From positions 62,001 to 126,000 of the forward strand of contig JABTUP010000006.1 in NCBI GenBank assembly GCA_015075325.1: a DNA stretch of 64,000 bases. Reading direction: 5' to 3'. The position numbers and the translations under genes were made by a program. Below the pieces are notes generated by a model that saw only the letters and a list, made by a program, of their open reading frames with translations, was not told the DNA's origin and ran no database searches. The stretch's first letter is position 1. Every line of letters starts with the position of its first letter. This document shows, one piece after another, positions 15,760 through 24,380 of the stretch. This DNA comes from Flavobacteriales bacterium (lineage in GTDB: Bacteria; Bacteroidota; Bacteroidia; Flavobacteriales_E; Vicingaceae).

Positions 15760-17946
15760 ATGCCAAAATTTCCAATTTCTAGACAACCAGGAGCTATGGA
15801 TTGTGGGGCAACATGCCTTAAGATGATTTCTGAATTCTATGGCAAGAAATTTTCAATTAATTTTTTAAAAAAAAAGACTCACGTTTCAAAAGAAGGTGTT
15901 TCATTTGCCAATATTATTGAGGCAGCAGAAACGATAGGATTAAGGAGTACTGCTGCAAAATTAGATTTAGACGCAATAGAAGTGCATAATTTTATGCCTT
16001 GTATTATCCATTGGAAACAAAATCACTTCATTATTTTATATAAAATAAGCGGAAATAAAGTGTATGTGGCTGACCCTGGTGCAGGGTTAATTAAGTATTC
16101 AAAAACTGAATTTGAAACTAATTGGAAAGGAAAAAGTGATGTCGGTGTCGCATTAAATTTTAAGCCAAGTTCAGAATTCTATCAGCTAGATTTATCGGAT
16201 GATGAAAAAGAAAAAACACAAGGGCTTAGTTATTTAATAAACTATTTAAAGGGGTACAATAAGTATTATGTTCAACTTTTTCTTGGTTTTTTTGTTGGGA
16301 GTTTTATTCTATTATTAACACCCTTTCTTAGTCAAGCAATTATAGATAAAGGGATAAATAATTTAGATTTAAATTTTGTTTATTTAATATTAATAGCTCA
16401 AGCACTTTTGTATGTCGGAAGAGTACTTATCGATATATTTAGACGTTGGATATTGTTGCATATTGGAACTCGTATTTCAATCTCTTTAGTTTCAGATTTT
16501 TTGTTTAAACTCTTAAAGTTACCTATATCTTTCTTCGAAAACCATTTAATCGGAGATTTACTTCAACGAATCGAAGAGCATGATAGAATAAAACAATTAC
16601 TTACTGTAAATTCATTAGCAGCACTATTTTCTGTGATTAATTTGGTGGTTTTTGGTACGGTACTCCTTATTTATGATTTCACCATTTTTTTTATTTTCTT
16701 TACAGGAACAGCATTAAGCTTATTATGGATTTTAATGTCATTGAAAGCACGAAAAAAGCACGATATTGCACGATTTGGTATTTTAGCAAAAAATAAAGAA
16801 AAGACTATTGAACTAATTAAAGGAATTAATGAAATAAAATTAAACAACAACGAAAAACAAAAACGATGGGAATGGGAAGAAATTCAAGCAAAGTTGTTTT
16901 TAACCAATTTAAAGTGGGAATCTGTACAAATGACCCAAAATGTTGGAGTTACTATCATTGAAGAGGCTAAAAACATAATTATTTCCTTTGTTTCTGCTAA
17001 AGCTGTTATAGAAGGAGATATTACTTTAGGAGCAATGTTCTCTATCAATATGATTGTAGGTCAGCTATTTGCCCCAGTTGCTTCAATTATTCAATTTATT
17101 ATGAATTATGCTGATGCTAAAATATCGGTAAACAGAATTGAAGAAGTTAGAAACGAAACAGATGAAATTGATAATAAAAAACATTTTATTGAAGAGATTA
17201 AGGAAGATAATGAAATGCAATTTGATGACGTTTCGTTTAGTTACATGGGTACTAGAACAGATTTAGTATTAAAAAAGATTAATTTAACAGTACTAAAAGG
17301 TAAACAAACTGCCATTGTAGGTAAGAGTGGAAGTGGAAAATCGACCTTAATGAAATTAATGCTAAAATTCCATGAACCTACTGATGGGATGATTCAGATA
17401 GGAAATTTTAATTTCACTAATGTTAATCCTACAGCTTGGAGAAAAAATATTGGAGTGGTTTTACAAGATGGGTATATTTTCTCTGATACTATTTTTAATA
17501 ATGTAGCCATGGGAAAAGAAGATGCAACTATCGAAGAAGTGATTAATGCTTCAAAAATTGCATGTATTCATGATTTTATTTCAGAAAATTTACCATTAGG
17601 TTATCAGACCATTATTGGGTCAGAAGGAATTAGTTTAAGTAAAGGGCAACATCAACGCTTGCTTATTGCTAGAGCGGTAATAAAAAACCCTAAATATATT
17701 TTTATGGATGAATCCACATCCGCTTTAGATACTTCTACTGAAAAAAAATTAATGGATAATTTAAACAAATATTTTACGAATAGAACAGTTGTTGTAATTG
17801 CACACCGATTAAGTACAATAAAAAATTCTGATCAAATATTAGTAATAGATCAAGGAAAAATAACCGAAAAAGGAACGCATGATGAATTAGTAAATCAAAA
17901 AGGATATTATTTTCAGTTAGTTAAAGACCAAATAGAATTAGATTAA
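15760..17946 (+). CDS. Peptidase-containing ABC exporter (C39 type, double-glycine leader processing)
   Basis: A 728-residue ABC transporter that cleaves a GG leader and exports the peptide. The N-terminal C39 peptidase domain has Gln9 (oxyanion hole), Cys15 in DCGATC, His89 (WKQNHFIILY) and Asp105 (ADPG), so the protease looks active. Six-helix membrane domain about 165-445; ATPase domain with Walker A GKSGSGKST (about 520-530), signature LSKGQHQR (about 624) instead of LSGGQ, and Walker B YIFMDESTSALD. Followed after 3 bases by an HlyD-like adaptor and, 1.6 kb on, by a GG-leader peptide gene, which makes a peptide exporter role nearly certain. No strong -7 box is evident upstream. Confidence 0.94.
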   Translation: MPKFPISRQPGAMDCGATCLKMISEFYGKKFSINFLKKKTHVSKEGVSFANIIEAAETIGLRSTAAKLDLDAIEVHNFMPCIIHWKQNHFIILYKISGNKVYVADPGAGLIKYSKTEFETNWKGKSDVGVALNFKPSSEFYQLDLSDDEKEKTQGLSYLINYLKGYNKYYVQLFLGFFVGSFILLLTPFLSQAIIDKGINNLDLNFVYLILIAQALLYVGRVLIDIFRRWILLHIGTRISISLVSDFLFKLLKLPISFFENHLIGDLLQRIEEHDRIKQLLTVNSLAALFSVINLVVFGTVLLIYDFTIFFIFFTGTALSLLWILMSLKARKKHDIARFGILAKNKEKTIELIKGINEIKLNNNEKQKRWEWEEIQAKLFLTNLKWESVQMTQNVGVTIIEEAKNIIISFVSAKAVIEGDITLGAMFSINMIVGQLFAPVASIIQFIMNYADAKISVNRIEEVRNETDEIDNKKHFIEEIKEDNEMQFDDVSFSYMGTRTDLVLKKINLTVLKGKQTAIVGKSGSGKSTLMKLMLKFHEPTDGMIQIGNFNFTNVNPTAWRKNIGVVLQDGYIFSDTIFNNVAMGKEDATIEEVINASKIACIHDFISENLPLGYQTIIGSEGISLSKGQHQRLLIARAVIKNPKYIFMDESTSALDTSTEKKLMDNLNKYFTNRTVVVIAHRLSTIKNSDQILVIDQGKITEKGTHDELVNQKGYYFQLVKDQIELD

Positions 17947-17949
17947 TCT

Positions 17950-19245
17950 ATGCCAACAGAAGAAAAAAAATATCAAGTTGATGAAATTGTAGGAGCACCA
18001 CCTCAAGGAATTATTTTTTGGGGGTCAACCATGATTTTTTCATTATTTGTATTAATATTTATTCTTTCTTTTTTTATTAAGTATCCTGATACCATCATCA
18101 ATGAAATTACCATAACATCAGAAAACCCTCCATTAGAAATTATATCTAAAAAAAGTGGAGAAATCAGTTTGTTTGTAAAAGACCAATCCATAGTGAAAAA
18201 AGGTGAGGTTTTAGCTATTATAGAAAATTCGGTAAATTATGACGATTTAATACTTTTAAAGGAAAAACTAATAGCATTTAAAATAGACAGTTTAAAAGAA
18301 AATGAATTGTTTTATCAAAATGTTTTGAAAATTGATACTTTACTTAATTACTCATTTAAAATAGGAGAATTAGAAGCATCATTTTCAGAATTTAATAAAA
18401 GTCTTAAAGAATTTATTTTTTTTCATGATATTGGTTATCACTCTAAAAAAAGTGGAGTTGTACAACAAAAAATTGATAAATATTATAAATTAAAGGAGAA
18501 TTTAAAACATCAGATTTTAAATAAACAAAAAGAGTTTGATTTGGTAAAAAAAAACTACGAAAGACAAACTAAATTATTAGCCTCTGGAGCTATTTCAGTT
18601 GTTGAAGAAGAAAAGTTTCAAATTGAATTGTTGGATAAACAAAATGAGATGGAGAACTTAAAATCTAATTTAATAAATACAGATATTCAAATTTATGAAT
18701 TAAAAAGTTTAGTACTTGAAAATGAGTTCGATTCTCAAGGGAATACCGAAAAATTTAAAGTTTCACTAATAAAATCGTATAATACTTTAATAAGTAATAT
18801 TGATGTGTGGGAAGAAATCTATGTATTAAAATCGCCAATGAATGGAAAAGTTTCGTTTTTTGAATATAGAAACAACAAACAATATGTTGAAGAAGGTAAA
18901 ATTGTAATGACCATTTTACCATCTGAAATTAGCAGATTAATTGGACAGATGAAGATACCTTCTTCTAAATCGGGGAAAGTTAAAATTGGACAAAAAATTA
19001 TTATTCAATTAGCCAATTATCCACACGATGAATTTGGTAAAATTTTTGGTAAAATTTCAAAAATATCATTAATACCGCAAGATAAACTATATTATGTAGA
19101 AGTTGATTTACCAAATGGATTAACTACCAGTTACAATATTAAACTAGAATTTAAACAAAAATTAATTGGTAATGGAGAAATAGTAACCGAAGATTTAAGT
19201 TTATTCCAACGTATATTTAATCAATTTAGGAAGCTAAATGATTAA
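17950..19245 (+). CDS. HlyD family secretion adaptor of the peptide exporter
   Basis: A 431-residue type I secretion adaptor that would connect the C39 exporter to an outer-membrane channel. A single membrane helix lies at about 22-45 (MIFSLFVLIFILSFFI), followed by a half-lipoyl segment (ISKKSGEISLFVKDQSIVKK), long coiled-coil arms about 85-260 (KKNYERQTKLLASGAISVVE), the second lipoyl half (LKSPMNGKVSFFEYRNN) and a beta domain with IGQKIIIQLANYPHDEFG. This is the usual bacteriocin-export adaptor of Bacteroidota. Start ATG is 3 bases after the exporter stop, so the two are translationally linked. No outer-membrane channel gene is present locally, so a shared TolC is probable. Confidence 0.92.
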   Translation: MPTEEKKYQVDEIVGAPPQGIIFWGSTMIFSLFVLIFILSFFIKYPDTIINEITITSENPPLEIISKKSGEISLFVKDQSIVKKGEVLAIIENSVNYDDLILLKEKLIAFKIDSLKENELFYQNVLKIDTLLNYSFKIGELEASFSEFNKSLKEFIFFHDIGYHSKKSGVVQQKIDKYYKLKENLKHQILNKQKEFDLVKKNYERQTKLLASGAISVVEEEKFQIELLDKQNEMENLKSNLINTDIQIYELKSLVLENEFDSQGNTEKFKVSLIKSYNTLISNIDVWEEIYVLKSPMNGKVSFFEYRNNKQYVEEGKIVMTILPSEISRLIGQMKIPSSKSGKVKIGQKIIIQLANYPHDEFGKIFGKISKISLIPQDKLYYVEVDLPNGLTTSYNIKLEFKQKLIGNGEIVTEDLSLFQRIFNQFRKLND

Positions 19246-19482
19246 ATAAGGTGGATTCATAGTCCAATTTATTTAATAATGAGTTTAGCAACTTACTCTT
19301 GTACTTTGTAAATCATCTTGATTACACAATAATCCATTACTCCTAAAATTGTTTTTCCAATAACATTTTTAACTATTTTTTTAACATGGAATTTAATAAA
19401 TGATGTATATAGTTTAATAGCTAAAAAATAACGATTAATGACAGTATTTTTATGATTAATTTATTTTATCTAACTATTTATT

Positions 19483-19490
19483 TATATTTG
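19483..19490 (+). promoter_or_regulatory. -7 box of the precursor peptide gene
   Basis: TATATTTG, an exact match to the Bacteroidota -7 consensus, 43 bases before the ATG at 19534. No TTG was seen at the expected -33 distance. The 288 bases between the adaptor stop and this peptide start hold no other gene that I can see. The box suggests the peptide has its own transcript separate from the exporter genes. Confidence 0.6.
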
Positions 19491-19533
19491 TGTGACATTA
19501 ATATTTTTAATCAAATTTAAAAAATTCAAATTT

Positions 19534-19695
19534 ATGAAACTGAAAAATTTATTTAAAAAAACTGAAAAATCAGTTGCAAAGTCAAAATTTCAAGAGTTAG
19601 ACAAAAATCAAGTTAAAAAAGTTATTGGTGGCTTGGATTTAACAAAACCGCAACATGATCAGGCAAAGACTTGTCCTCAAAATATAAGAGGATAA
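19534..19695 (+). CDS. Double-glycine leader precursor peptide (bacteriocin- or pheromone-like)
   Basis: A 53-residue peptide, start ATG 19534 (an in-frame GTG at 19492 would add an unrelated N-terminus). The leader MKLKNLF..FQELDKNQVKKVIGG follows the Bacteroidota GG-leader pattern (KLKNL, then ELxKxxxKxIxGG) with cleavage predicted after residue 33. The predicted core is 20 residues, LDLTKPQHDQAKTCPQNIRG, with one Cys and a net positive charge of about one. It lies directly downstream of the C39 exporter and adaptor, which are expected to process and secrete it. No modification enzyme (LanM, radical SAM, YcaO) and no recognisable immunity gene are nearby. The activity of the core is unknown. 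Confidence 0.85.
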   Translation: MKLKNLFKKTEKSVAKSKFQELDKNQVKKVIGGLDLTKPQHDQAKTCPQNIRG

Positions 19696-19710
19696 ATTGA
19701 ATACCTAACA

Positions 19711-19762
19711 ATTATGCTAATAAGTTTTTCTGATAATTATCAGAAAAACTTATTAGCATAAT
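19711..19762. terminator. 52-nt perfect palindrome after the precursor peptide gene
   Basis: Left arm 19711-19734 (ATTATGCTAATAAGTTTTTC, then TGAT), centre AATT, and a fully complementary right arm 19739-19762. The 24-bp stem has no mismatch and starts 15 bases after the peptide stop. It can act as a terminator for the peptide transcript and, read from the other strand, for the TPR remnant at 19768. It marks the boundary between the export island and that remnant. Confidence 0.75.
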
Positions 19763-19767
19763 TTTAA

Positions 19768-20197
19768 TTAACGATGGCTAGCTAAAGCATAGTTTTTTTT
19801 TGGCTATTATATACATTCCCTAAATTGATATAAACACTGCAATATTTCTTATACTGTCCTTCGGTTTTATCAAGTTCCCTTAATCCAGTATTAAACGAAT
19901 TAATTACCAAATCAAACTCGCTTTGATAGCGATAGATGTTACCGGAGACATTATATGCATCAACCAATTGAATAACATTATTCGTTGTTTTTGCATATTT
20001 TAAAGCCTGATTTGCATAAATTAAAGCAGAATCAACATTGTTTTCTAAATACTCCCATGCAATTTCAGTACAAAGATATGCTTTAATGGAATCTTGTTTA
20101 GGTTGTTTTTTAATTCATTTAATAATGAATTTAAGCTTTGAGAATAGCCATTACTCAAAGAAATAAAAACAATCAAGGCTGTTATTAACTTGTTCAT
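19768..20197 (-). pseudogene. Frameshifted N-terminal fragment of an exported TPR protein
   Basis: Starts at ATG 20197 with a signal peptide (MNKLITALIVFISLSNGYSQ). The first frame stops early after KIPLKHIF.., but one frame over the sequence continues sensibly as DSIKAYLCTEIAWEYLENN, DSALIYANQALKYAKTTNN, then SGNIYRYQSEFDLVINSF, i.e. TPR motifs. A second shift at a run of nine A (19796-19804 region) is needed after NVYNSQKK to read NYALASHR and the last stop near 19768. The protein then ends abruptly inside a TPR, next to the palindrome. So this is a broken, truncated regulator such as a TPR-SpoIIE or TPR-kinase protein. The 200 bases from 20198 to 20397 hold nothing I recognise. Confidence 0.75.
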
Positions 20198-20397
20198 CAC
20201 AAACAAATTTGCATAAATATTATCAGCTAATGTACCCATTTTTCTAAAATTTGAACTGAAATTAATGCGTAATAAAAAAATAAACACTGTCATTATTACA
20301 GTATTAACAGCTTTTTTAGTGACATTTTTTCCGATAAAACACTGCATTTTAACAATGGATTGTAATTTGACAAGTTCAAACAAAAATCTTATTTGTT

Positions 20398-23007
20398 ATG
20401 AATTTTAATAATTACACCATCAAATCTCAAGAAGCAATTCAACAAGCTCAGCAAGTTGCATTGTCGCATCAACATCAAAGCATAGAAACAGGACACATCC
20501 TAAAAGGTATTTTGGAAGTTGATGAAAACGTTACTCCATTTATTCTAAAAAAATTAGGAGTTAACATTTCCATTTTTAAACAAGCATTAGACAAAATTGT
20601 TGAGTCCTATCCAAAAGTATCGGGCGGAAGCCAATACCTTACCCAACATTCTAGCAATGCTTTAAATAAAGCGAATAGTTACCTCAAAGAATTTGGCGAC
20701 GAATATGTTGCCATCGAACACCTTTTACTTGGATTGTTGAGTGGCTCCGACACCATTGCTCAGTTGCTAAAAGATAACGGAGTAAAAGAAAAAGAACTTA
20801 AAGCAGCTATTCAGGAATTGCGAAAAGGCGAAAAAGTAACCTCACAAAGTCAAGAAGAACAATACAATTCATTAAAAAAATATGCTAAAAACTTAAACGA
20901 ATTAGCAAAGCTAAACAAACTCGACCCAGTTATTGGTCGCGACGAAGAAATTCGACGAGTTTTACAAATTTTATCAAGAAGAACCAAAAACAATCCTATT
21001 TTAATAGGAGAACCTGGTGTAGGTAAAACAGCCATTGCCGAAGGTTTAGCTCACCGTATTATTCAAGGCGACGTGCCAGAAAACTTAAAAGACAAACAAA
21101 TTTTCTCGCTAGACATGGGAGCTTTGGTTGCTGGTGCAAAATACAAGGGCGAATTTGAAGAACGATTAAAAGCAGTAGTAAAAGAAGTTATTAATGCTGA
21201 AGGAGACATTGTATTGTTTATTGATGAAATACATACTCTTGTGGGTGCTGGTGGCGGAGAAGGAGCTATGGATGCTGCCAACATTTTAAAGCCTGCTCTT
21301 GCTCGTGGCGAACTGAAAGCTATTGGTGCAACCACGCTAAACGAATATCAAAAATATTTTGAAAAAGACAAAGCTCTTGAACGTCGTTTCCAAAAAGTAA
21401 TGATTGACGAGCCTTCTACCGAAGATGCTATTTCAATTTTAAGAGGAATAAAAGAAAAGTATGAATCGCATCATAAAGTTCAAATTAAAGACTCTGCAAT
21501 TATTGCTGCAGTAGAACTTTCTCAACGATACATTTCCGACCGTTTTTTACCAGATAAAGCCATCGACTTAGTGGATGAAGCAGCTTCTAAATTACGTATG
21601 GAAATAAACTCTAAACCTGAAGCATTAGACGAAATTGAACGTAAAATAATGCAATTGGAAATTGAGCGAGAAGCTATAAAAAGAGAAAAAGACGATAAAA
21701 AACTAGATTTAATAAAAGCTGAACTAGCAAACTTAACCGACGAAAAAAACAACCTTACCGCAAAATGGCAAGCCGAAAAAGATGTTGTTGATGGTATTCA
21801 AAAAACCAAAGACTTAATTGAACAATTGAAATACGAAGCAGAACAAGCCGAACGAAACAGTGATTTTGGAAAAGTTGCCGAAATACGATATGGAAAAATT
21901 AAAGAAGCTGAAGATAAGTTAACTAACTTTAAAAGTCAGCTTTCCGAACTTCAAGCAAATTCAAAAATGATTAAGGAAGAGGTTACTCCAGAAGAAATTG
22001 CAGAAGTGGTTTCTAAATGGACGGGAATACCTGTAACTAAAATGTTGGAAAGCGACAGAATGAAATTATTAAAACTCGAAGACGAATTGCACAAACGTGT
22101 TGTTGGACAAGAAGAGGCAATTGCTGCTGTTGCTGATGCAGTAAGACGAAGCCGTGCAGGATTACAAGATGAAAAACGCCCTATTGGTTCATTCATCTTT
22201 TTAGGTACTACTGGAGTTGGTAAAACAGAGCTAGCAAAAGCCCTAAGCGAATACCTATTTAACGACGAAAACGCCATGACCAGGATCGACATGAGTGAAT
22301 ACCAAGAAAAACATTCTGTATCGCGTTTAATTGGTGCTCCTCCAGGATATGTTGGTTACGATGAAGGCGGACAATTAACCGAAGCGGTAAGAAGAAAACC
22401 TTATTCAGTTGTATTGTTAGATGAAATTGAAAAAGCTCATCCCGATGTGTTTAACATACTATTACAAGTGTTAGATGACGGACGATTAACCGATAACAAA
22501 GGACGAGTGGTGAATTTTAAAAACACCATCATCATCATGACGTCGAACATTGGCTCACATTTAATTCAAGAAAACTTTGAAAACTTAGGTGATGTGGATA
22601 GAGATAACGTAATTGAGCGTACAAAAATTGAACTTTTTGGCTTACTAAAACAAACCATCAGACCAGAATTTTTAAACCGTATCGACGAAACAATTATGTT
22701 TACACCTCTCACAAAACATGATGTGCTAAACATTGTAAAACTACAACTCAAAGGCTTAGCCAAGTTGTTAGCAAAAAACAACATTGAGTTAACTTTTACA
22801 GATGATGCTATTGAACACATTGCAAAGCTAGGTTACGACCCACAATTTGGAGCAAGACCAATTAAACGAGTATTGCAAAGAAATGTACTAAACGAACTCT
22901 CTAAACAACTCCTTGAAGGAAAAGTACAACCAGAAAGTGCAATAGTACTCGATCAATTTGAAGGTCAGTTTGTTTTTAGAAATAAAGTTGCTGAAAAAGT
23001 AAAATAA
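20398..23007 (+). CDS. clpB: ATP-dependent disaggregase ClpB
   Basis: An 869-residue Hsp100 chaperone that works with DnaK to pull apart aggregates. Double Clp-N domain about 1-145; first AAA+ module with Walker [10 protein letters not shown] at 204-212 and Walker [11 protein letters not shown]; the coiled-coil M domain (about 405-525, rich in Lys/Glu, with KWQAEKD) that separates ClpB from ClpA/C; second AAA+ module with Walker [10 protein letters not shown] at 603-611 and [17 protein letters not shown]-terminal D2 small domain ending near [19 protein letters not shown]. Length is standard. No ClpP-binding IGF loop is seen, as expected. It is transcribed alone and ends in a strong terminator. 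Confidence 0.98.
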   Translation: MNFNNYTIKSQEAIQQAQQVALSHQHQSIETGHILKGILEVDENVTPFILKKLGVNISIFKQALDKIVESYPKVSGGSQYLTQHSSNALNKANSYLKEFGDEYVAIEHLLLGLLSGSDTIAQLLKDNGVKEKELKAAIQELRKGEKVTSQSQEEQYNSLKKYAKNLNELAKLNKLDPVIGRDEEIRRVLQILSRRTKNNPILIGEPGVGKTAIAEGLAHRIIQGDVPENLKDKQIFSLDMGALVAGAKYKGEFEERLKAVVKEVINAEGDIVLFIDEIHTLVGAGGGEGAMDAANILKPALARGELKAIGATTLNEYQKYFEKDKALERRFQKVMIDEPSTEDAISILRGIKEKYESHHKVQIKDSAIIAAVELSQRYISDRFLPDKAIDLVDEAASKLRMEINSKPEALDEIERKIMQLEIEREAIKREKDDKKLDLIKAELANLTDEKNNLTAKWQAEKDVVDGIQKTKDLIEQLKYEAEQAERNSDFGKVAEIRYGKIKEAEDKLTNFKSQLSELQANSKMIKEEVTPEEIAEVVSKWTGIPVTKMLESDRMKLLKLEDELHKRVVGQEEAIAAVADAVRRSRAGLQDEKRPIGSFIFLGTTGVGKTELAKALSEYLFNDENAMTRIDMSEYQEKHSVSRLIGAPPGYVGYDEGGQLTEAVRRKPYSVVLLDEIEKAHPDVFNILLQVLDDGRLTDNKGRVVNFKNTIIIMTSNIGSHLIQENFENLGDVDRDNVIERTKIELFGLLKQTIRPEFLNRIDETIMFTPLTKHDVLNIVKLQLKGLAKLLAKNNIELTFTDDAIEHIAKLGYDPQFGARPIKRVLQRNVLNELSKQLLEGKVQPESAIVLDQFEGQFVFRNKVAEKVK

Positions 23008-23023
23008 ATAGAATCTTTACAAA

Positions 23024-23069
23024 CAAAAGAAAAGGGGTTTTGCTAAATAGCAAAACCCCTTTTCTTTTG
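23024..23069. terminator. Bidirectional intrinsic terminator between clpB and the minus-strand gene cluster
   Basis: Perfect 21-bp arms (23024-23044 and 23049-23069) with loop AAAT; the stem centre is GGGGTTTTGCT/AGCAAAACCCC. A and T runs within the outer arms supply a U tract for either strand. It ends clpB (17 bases after its stop) and the small secreted-protein gene on the other strand. Confidence 0.9.
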
Positions 23070-23083
23070 GCTTTTAACAGAAA

Positions 23084-23539
23084 TTATTCTGCAGTTTGTG
23101 TTTTAATTTGTTCTATTTGTGCTGGCAATGCATCTTTTGTAGCATTCAATGCTTTTGTAGCTTGAGAAACAGCCTTAACTGCCTTCATCGAGTTTGTTTT
23201 AGGAGTAATTGTTTTAGCGTCTTTTAACACATCATCAGACTTTTGTAACAATGTAGTTACATCTATTTGCTGAGCTTCTAAATCTGCTTTTATAGATTTT
23301 ACTTCTCCAGCATGATTTTTAATATCTCCCAATTTTTTGGTTAATTCTTGATTTTTTTCATAAACATCAAAAGCCGAATCTACAAACGAATCGGTTGTTG
23401 AATGTCCAACAGTTGCAGGTCGTTCAATCTGCTTCTCCTCTTTTTTTTCTTCTTTTTTATCTTGTGCAAATCCAACTGCAGTAAATGAAATCATTACTGA
23501 GGTTAAAATAATCTTTGTAAAGTTGTTTACGTTTTTCAT
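23084..23539 (-). CDS. Small secreted helical protein of unknown function
   Basis: A 151-residue protein with a signal peptide (KIILTSVMISFTAVGFAQ) followed by a Lys/Glu-rich stretch (DKKEEKKEEKQIER) and then amphipathic helices: KNQELTKKLGDIKNHAGEVK and LQKSDDVLKDAKTI. It has no Cys and no catalytic motif that I recognise; a periplasmic coiled-coil is likely. A -7 box (TAGATTTG on the minus strand, 23564-23571) lies 25 bases upstream, so it is probably transcribed separately from the bat operon that ends 46 bases before it. Confidence 0.75.
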   Translation of the reverse strand: MKNVNNFTKIILTSVMISFTAVGFAQDKKEEKKEEKQIERPATVGHSTTDSFVDSAFDVYEKNQELTKKLGDIKNHAGEVKSIKADLEAQQIDVTTLLQKSDDVLKDAKTITPKTNSMKAVKAVSQATKALNATKDALPAQIEQIKTQTAE

Positions 23540-23563
23540 GTTTTAATTTTTAAATATTTAAAA

Positions 23564-23571
23564 CAAATCTA
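23564..23571 (-). promoter_or_regulatory. -7 box of the small secreted protein gene
   Basis: Minus-strand TAGATTTG (plus-strand CAAATCTA) matches TAnnTTTG and is 25 bases from the start codon. No -33 TTG at normal spacing. Confidence 0.45.
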
Positions 23572-23585
23572 ACCTTTTTTTTAAA

Positions 23586-24380
23586 TTATATTACTTCCAA
23601 ATCTTTTTTAGTTATCCAACCCACATTACCATTTGGAATTTTTATTTTAGCCCAATTCTCATGAAAATCAAGCACATTAACCTTTGTGCCTTCATGTAAA
23701 GTAAACAACTTTAATGAACTTTCGTTTGGTTCGCTTTTCACTGTAATTGATTTTGCAAAAATAATTGCCTCTGTTGACTGGTTGATTATTTTTTGATTTT
23801 CGCTAGCCATAAACCAACAAAACAAACCAAACAAAAGAAACAACAAACCTCCATAAAAACCTGATTTTTTGATTAATACATTGCCCGATAAAAGATAACT
23901 AATTAATAAAAGTAATGCAATAAAAATTAAACCAATTGTGTAGAATGCCCAGCTTTCTACTGTTCTTGAACGAACGAAGTTTTTATAAGCACTATCAATA
24001 AACAATTCGGGCAAATGATCAATTTTATCGATGGTTTTTTGGTTGGCTAACTTTAAATTAAAAATGGCATCTTCAAAATCTGGTTTCAACTTTAATGCCT
24101 TCTCATAATTTAGAATTGCTGCGGCAATCTCGTCTAATTTATAATTGGCGTTTCCTAAATTATAATAAATTTCAGCAGATAAATGATCTGATTTAATCAA
24201 TTCATTGTAAACTTCAATTGCCTCGCGATACTTAGCTTCGGCATACAATTTATTGGCTTCCGTAAATTTTATGTTGGGGTCGGCAACCGAAGTAGCAAAT
24301 GCCATCGTGCCAACAAATAAATAAGTAATTACTATTAAAGCTTTGAACTTAGAAATTGGAAATGTAAACTGATAACTCAT
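23586..24380 (-). CDS. batE: BatE: TPR protein with C-terminal SH3-like domain
   Basis: A 264-residue membrane protein, last gene of the Bat operon. Signal/anchor at about 10-30, TPR repeats about 38-115 (EIYYNLGNANYKLDEIAAAI), two adjacent membrane helices about 145-205, and a C-terminal SH3-like domain (about 210-264) ending in GNVGWITKKDLEVI. TPR plus SH3 is typical of BatE, thought to mediate protein contacts within the Bat complex. Its ATG overlaps the batD stop by 4 bases, showing coupled translation. Confidence 0.85.
   Translation of the reverse strand: MSYQFTFPISKFKALIVITYLFVGTMAFATSVADPNIKFTEANKLYAEAKYREAIEVYNELIKSDHLSAEIYYNLGNANYKLDEIAAAILNYEKALKLKPDFEDAIFNLKLANQKTIDKIDHLPELFIDSAYKNFVRSRTVESWAFYTIGLIFIALLLLISYLLSGNVLIKKSGFYGGLLFLLFGLFCWFMASENQKIINQSTEAIIFAKSITVKSEPNESSLKLFTLHEGTKVNVLDFHENWAKIKIPNGNVGWITKKDLEVI

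Noticed and set aside
19782-20383. Two small independent minus-strand genes (61 and 112 residues)
   Set aside because: They are pieces of one TPR protein separated by a frameshift; the longer one also includes a meaningless N-terminal extension before the signal peptide.
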